A stretch of DNA of 9,441 nt from Planctomycetota bacterium. GTDB taxonomy: Bacteria > Planctomycetota > Brocadiia > Brocadiales > Bathyanammoxibiaceae. Below, one piece after another: positions 7,159 to 9,441 of the stretch. The position numbers and the translations under genes were made by a program. Under the pieces are notes generated by a model, which saw only the letters and a list, made by a program, of their open reading frames with translations, was not told the origin of the DNA and did not search any database. The stretch is taken from assembly GCA_030598065.1 (NCBI GenBank), contig JAUVQR010000037.1:1-9441 (forward strand), in the 5' to 3' direction. How positions within the stretch are numbered: the first letter of the stretch is position 1; every line of letters starts with the position of its first letter.

Positions 7159-9105
7159 CTAAAGCTTCTCTACTTCGATATAAGTAGAATTATACGCGGC
7201 GTTCCCGCCAAACGGCTGGACGTAGTCGGGGATTAGCACGTTGATGCTGCTGCCGCCGGTAAGCTTGGCCCAGATACCCCCGTATGCTAAAGCCACACCT
7301 GGACTTACGTTGTCTGACAACCTTGCGTCCATGACCAGTTCGCTCAACTTGCTTCTCAGTCTGACCCGGTCACCGTCAACGATGCCCCTGGCCCCCGCGT
7401 CACCCCTATTTAGCAGCACGCCGGCCTCTACCTCCTTCTGCCACACTATGTGGAACTGGGAGCGGGTGATGTGCTTCTCATTGGCGGTTATTAATTGTAA
7501 CGGATAGCCACCTGTGTCGTCCTCATAATGGCCGGGGAGCGGCGGTAGCCCGTCCCGCTCCGCCAGTTGCGAGTAGAATTCTACCCTGCCCGAGGGCGTA
7601 GGAAAGTGGTCTTGCGGCTTGACGGCCATCTTCATGAAACCCTCGCCGCGCAGGTCTTCCAGCGAGAAGTCTATAGCGGCGCTACCGTCCATGAACTCCC
7701 GCAGGACGTCTTCTTCCGGGGGATAGAGCTGGTCGGCATCAAGCCCCATGGCCTCTGCCACCCCCCTGAACATCTGATAGTTCGGTCTGCACTCACCCAG
7801 CGGCATTACGGCCCTCTCGTTCACGGACAAATAGTTGTGATAGTAGCAGGCGTGGACGTCAAAGCTCTCAAGGAAACTGGTGGCCGGCAGTATTACGTCG
7901 GCGTAATCGCAGGTATCGTTCAGAAACAAGTCATGCACCACCGTAAAGACATCCTCACTGGCCAGACCCTGCCTTACAAGGCCCTGATTGGGCAGGTTGA
8001 CCACCGGGTTGGTGTTGAACACGAAAAGCCCCTTGACGCTGCCCTCCTCCAGTATCTTGCCCAGCCGGGCCATGTTGTAGACCTTTCTCTGTCCCTTCAG
8101 AAACTGCGCTCCCTGCAGAAAGCCGAGGTCTACGTCCCGGTCGGTATTGCTGTACTGGATACGAAGGGAGCCGGCCAGTACGGGCAGCAGCGCGATGGCC
8201 CTGACCGCCTCACCGCCATTCAGGTGCTTCTGCATGCCAAAACCCGCGTGTATAAAACTCGGCCTCAGTTCGACAAGGTCGCGCGCAAGCCGGACTATGT
8301 CCTCCTGCGGCAGCCTGGTTATCCGGGAGGTTTTCTCCAGCGTGAAATCCTTTACCGCCTCTGCGAACCGCTCAAACCCGTGCGCGTATCGCCTGACCGA
8401 CTCTTTGTCGTACAGGTCGTTTGAGATGATATAATTCGCCAGACCCAGTGCCAGGGCGCCGTCGGTGTTTGGCCTGATGGGCAGGTGCGTACCAAGCGTG
8501 GCCGTCTTTACCGGGTCTATAAGATAAAACTTAGCGCCGCCGCGGACGGCCTTCTTCGCCATGTTGTAACCGTGAAGGTTACTCCACGGGCCGTTCAATC
8601 CCCAAAAAATTATCAGCTTGGACGCGGCCATATTCTCCGGGTCGACGCCCCAGTAGCTGCCGTAGACGTACTTCAGGGCCATCCTACCAGCCATAGAGCA
8701 CACGGTCTGCGAACACTTCCCGGTGCCCAGCGCGTTGAATATCCTCTGGGCCGCGTGGGTGGTCAAGAGGCCCATGTGGCCGAAGTAGTGAAACGGCAAT
8801 ATGGCCTCAGGGCCGTGCTTCTGTATTATGCCTCCGAACCTCGCGGCTATCTCAGAAAAGGCCTCGTCCCAGCTTATCCGCTCGAATTTGGCCTCACCTT
8901 TGGGGCCTACGCGCTTCATCGGATAGAGCAGCCTGTCCGGCGAGTACACGAACTTGGTGGCATTTTTTATCTTCCAGCAGATAAAACCCTGTGTGACGGG
9001 GTGGGCTGGATTGCCCTCCAGTTTCATCACCTTGCCGTCCTCGACCGTGGTCAGGATCGAGCAGGTGTCGTAACAGTCCCTGGGACAGGTGCTTTTTATA
9101 ATCAT
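7159..9105 (-). CDS. Molybdopterin (bis-MGD) oxidoreductase, DMSO-reductase superfamily
   Basis: This 648-residue protein is a catalytic subunit of the DMSO-reductase superfamily (COG0243 type), which holds Mo or W on two pyranopterin guanine dinucleotides and moves two electrons or an oxygen atom. Its substrate cannot be read from the sequence. The N-terminus carries a [4Fe-4S] motif at C7, C11, C15 and C43 (CX3CX3CX27C), with the usual GNPAHPVTQGFIC context. The catalytic domain follows, and the likely Mo ligand lies in TVCSMAG (C136 or S137). Cofactor-binding segments include FWGLNGPWSN (167-176), LIDPVKTATLGTHLPIRP (195-212), FNTNPVVNLPN (363-373) and DVILPATSFLES (403-414). The C-terminal dinucleotide-binding domain covers about 534-648. 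There is no Tat signal, so it should be cytoplasmic. No iron-sulphur or membrane subunit gene adjoins it. The ATG at 9105 is needed to keep the cysteine cluster, although no ribosome binding site precedes it. It may use MoaA-derived cofactor, but the moaA in this window is interrupted. Confidence 0.93.
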   Translation of the reverse strand: MIIKSTCPRDCYDTCSILTTVEDGKVMKLEGNPAHPVTQGFICWKIKNATKFVYSPDRLLYPMKRVGPKGEAKFERISWDEAFSEIAARFGGIIQKHGPEAILPFHYFGHMGLLTTHAAQRIFNALGTGKCSQTVCSMAGRMALKYVYGSYWGVDPENMAASKLIIFWGLNGPWSNLHGYNMAKKAVRGGAKFYLIDPVKTATLGTHLPIRPNTDGALALGLANYIISNDLYDKESVRRYAHGFERFAEAVKDFTLEKTSRITRLPQEDIVRLARDLVELRPSFIHAGFGMQKHLNGGEAVRAIALLPVLAGSLRIQYSNTDRDVDLGFLQGAQFLKGQRKVYNMARLGKILEEGSVKGLFVFNTNPVVNLPNQGLVRQGLASEDVFTVVHDLFLNDTCDYADVILPATSFLESFDVHACYYHNYLSVNERAVMPLGECRPNYQMFRGVAEAMGLDADQLYPPEEDVLREFMDGSAAIDFSLEDLRGEGFMKMAVKPQDHFPTPSGRVEFYSQLAERDGLPPLPGHYEDDTGGYPLQLITANEKHITRSQFHIVWQKEVEAGVLLNRGDAGARGIVDGDRVRLRSKLSELVMDARLSDNVSPGVALAYGGIWAKLTGGSSINVLIPDYVQPFGGNAAYNSTYIEVEKL

Positions 9106-9121
9106 TTTTTAACTACTTGTA

Positions 9122-9148
9122 GGGGCAGGTTCCTGAACGTGCCTGTCC
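9122..9148. repeat. Imperfect inverted repeat (GGGGCAGG ... CCTGTCC)
   Basis: GGGGCAGGTTC pairs imperfectly with GAACGTGCCTGTCC across a short loop, with a small bulge. It is preceded by TGTA, giving the same TAGGGGC opening seen in the repeat at 9232-9238. It lies just upstream of the molybdoenzyme start and looks like one module of a dispersed REP-type repeat. Confidence 0.5.
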
Positions 9149-9150
9149 AA

Positions 9151-9170
9151 CGTGCGAGCAAGCTCGCACG
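9151..9170. repeat. Perfect inverted repeat CGTGCGAGC-AA-GCTCGCACG
   Basis: Nine-base arms at 9151-9159 and 9162-9170 are exact reverse complements separated by AA, so DNA or RNA could fold a stem of eight pairs with a four-base loop. There is no T-run on either side, so it is not a standard terminator. Confidence 0.7.
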
Positions 9171-9200
9171 CTACACAAAAGAACGGCTGCTATGTAGCGT
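9168..9200. repeat. Inverted repeat ACGCTACA / TGTAGCGT overlapping the previous hairpin
   Basis: ACGCTACA at 9168-9175 is the exact reverse complement of TGTAGCGT at 9193-9200, with 17 bases between. Its left arm shares ACG with the right arm of the hairpin at 9151-9170, so the two stems would partly exclude each other. Confidence 0.5.
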
Positions 9201-9223
9201 CGGCCAGCTGCCCCCGCATTACC

Positions 9224-9255
9224 AAAAAAAGTAGGGGCGACCCGCCGGGTCGCCC
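9224..9255 (-). terminator. Terminator-like hairpin with T-run, upstream of the molybdoenzyme
   Basis: GGGCGACCC (9235-9243) and GGGTCGCCC (9247-9255) are exact reverse complements with a three-base loop. Read on the minus strand, the stem is followed by CTAC and then seven T (complement of 9224-9230). It lies about 70 bases past the stop of the upstream gene, where an intrinsic terminator would be expected. The TAGGGGC opening marks it also as a copy of the local repeat family, so it may be a repeat serving as a terminator. Confidence 0.55.
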
Positions 9256-9265
9256 TTGCCACAAC

Positions 9266-9296
9266 AGTATTTTTCCAGAAGAAACGATACCGTCAA
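9266..9296 (-). promoter_or_regulatory. Weak sigma-70-like promoter candidate
   Basis: TTGACG (9291-9296) on the minus strand is followed after 19 bases by AATACT (9266-9271). The -35 box is good (five of six), but the spacer is long, the -10 box is poor, and a transcript starting here would meet the hairpin at 9235-9255 almost at once. It is the only candidate I see between the upstream gene and the molybdoenzyme. Confidence 0.2.
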
Positions 9297-9324
9297 AAAT
9301 CCTAGCAGATTCGCAGCGGTGTTG

Positions 9325-9441
9325 TCAATTGACCCAGAGGTTTTTGCCGTGTCTCAGCGCGTTGAATATGGCCTGCGGCCTGAGCTCCCACAGATACGAC
9401 GCCTCTATCGTCCCCGCGTCCATACATACGCAGCACCCGGA
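9325..9441 (-). CDS. C-terminal end of an unidentified protein (partial)
   Basis: A frame open from the window edge gives 38 residues ending in ...LRHGKNLWVN, then TGA at 9325-9327. The start lies outside the window. It contains GCCVCMDAG, then IEASYLWELRPQAIFNALR. Codon choice (GAG, CTC, CTG, GGC, ATA) resembles the neighbouring genes, the sequence reads as a normal protein end, and the repeat-rich non-coding stretch begins soon after the stop. The clustered cysteines might bind a metal or iron-sulphur cluster, but 38 residues are too few to name a family. It is probably a separate transcription unit from the molybdoenzyme, given the hairpin and T-run between them. Confidence 0.6.
   Translation of the reverse strand, partial: SGCCVCMDAGTIEASYLWELRPQAIFNALRHGKNLWVN

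Noticed and set aside
7567..8424. Long plus-strand open frame (285 codons) opposite the molybdoenzyme gene
   Set aside because: The translation has no recognisable domain, while the opposite strand encodes a complete molybdopterin oxidoreductase. It is a shadow frame of a GC-rich gene.
8485..9234. Plus-strand open frame of 249 codons covering the molybdoenzyme 5' end and the repeats
   Set aside because: It runs antisense to the molybdoenzyme gene and through the hairpin repeats, with no domain. It is a shadow frame.

Overview
All genes in this window read on the minus strand, so the transcription order runs from high to low coordinates. From 9441 down to 1 it holds: the last 38 codons of an unidentified gene; a short non-coding stretch packed with inverted repeats; a 648-residue cytoplasmic molybdopterin (bis-MGD) oxidoreductase; a short promoter region; a 1301-residue multi-sensor membrane histidine kinase; an overlapping NtrC-type sigma-54 response regulator; a 381-residue exported protein I do not recognise; and the start of a molybdenum cofactor gene, moaA, with an in-frame stop codon. 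No gene-free stretch exceeds 300 bases.

The genes look like those of a free-living, Gram-negative-type bacterium with anaerobic metabolism: an orphan molybdoenzyme, moaA, a large PAS/GAF/dCache kinase, and sigma-54 control. Base composition is moderately GC-rich by eye and the Ile codon ATA is frequent. Deltaproteobacteria, Nitrospirota or Planctomycetota would all fit; I cannot choose from this window.

The firmest biological unit is the two-component pair. The kinase has an extracytoplasmic dCache sensor, HAMP, PAS-PAS-GAF-PAS-PAS, HisKA and HATPase. Its 3' end overlaps the GTG start of the regulator by 28 bases. The regulator has receiver, AAA+ and Fis-type HTH domains, with its key residues intact. 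A plausible sigma-70 promoter precedes the kinase, so the pair is probably made constitutively and activates sigma-54 promoters elsewhere; I see no convincing -24/-12 site here. The exported protein follows the regulator after 255 bases and could be a target or an accessory of the system, which is inference only.

The most notable observations are: (1) a TAA codon in moaA five codons before the CxxxCxxC cluster motif; (2) a likely frameshift near the C-terminus of the exported protein; (3) a mosaic of hairpin repeats upstream of the molybdoenzyme, one followed by a T-run and terminator-like; and (4) a molybdoenzyme with no electron-transfer or membrane partner beside it. I found no CRISPR array, RNA gene, insertion sequence, or strong candidate for an entirely new system.
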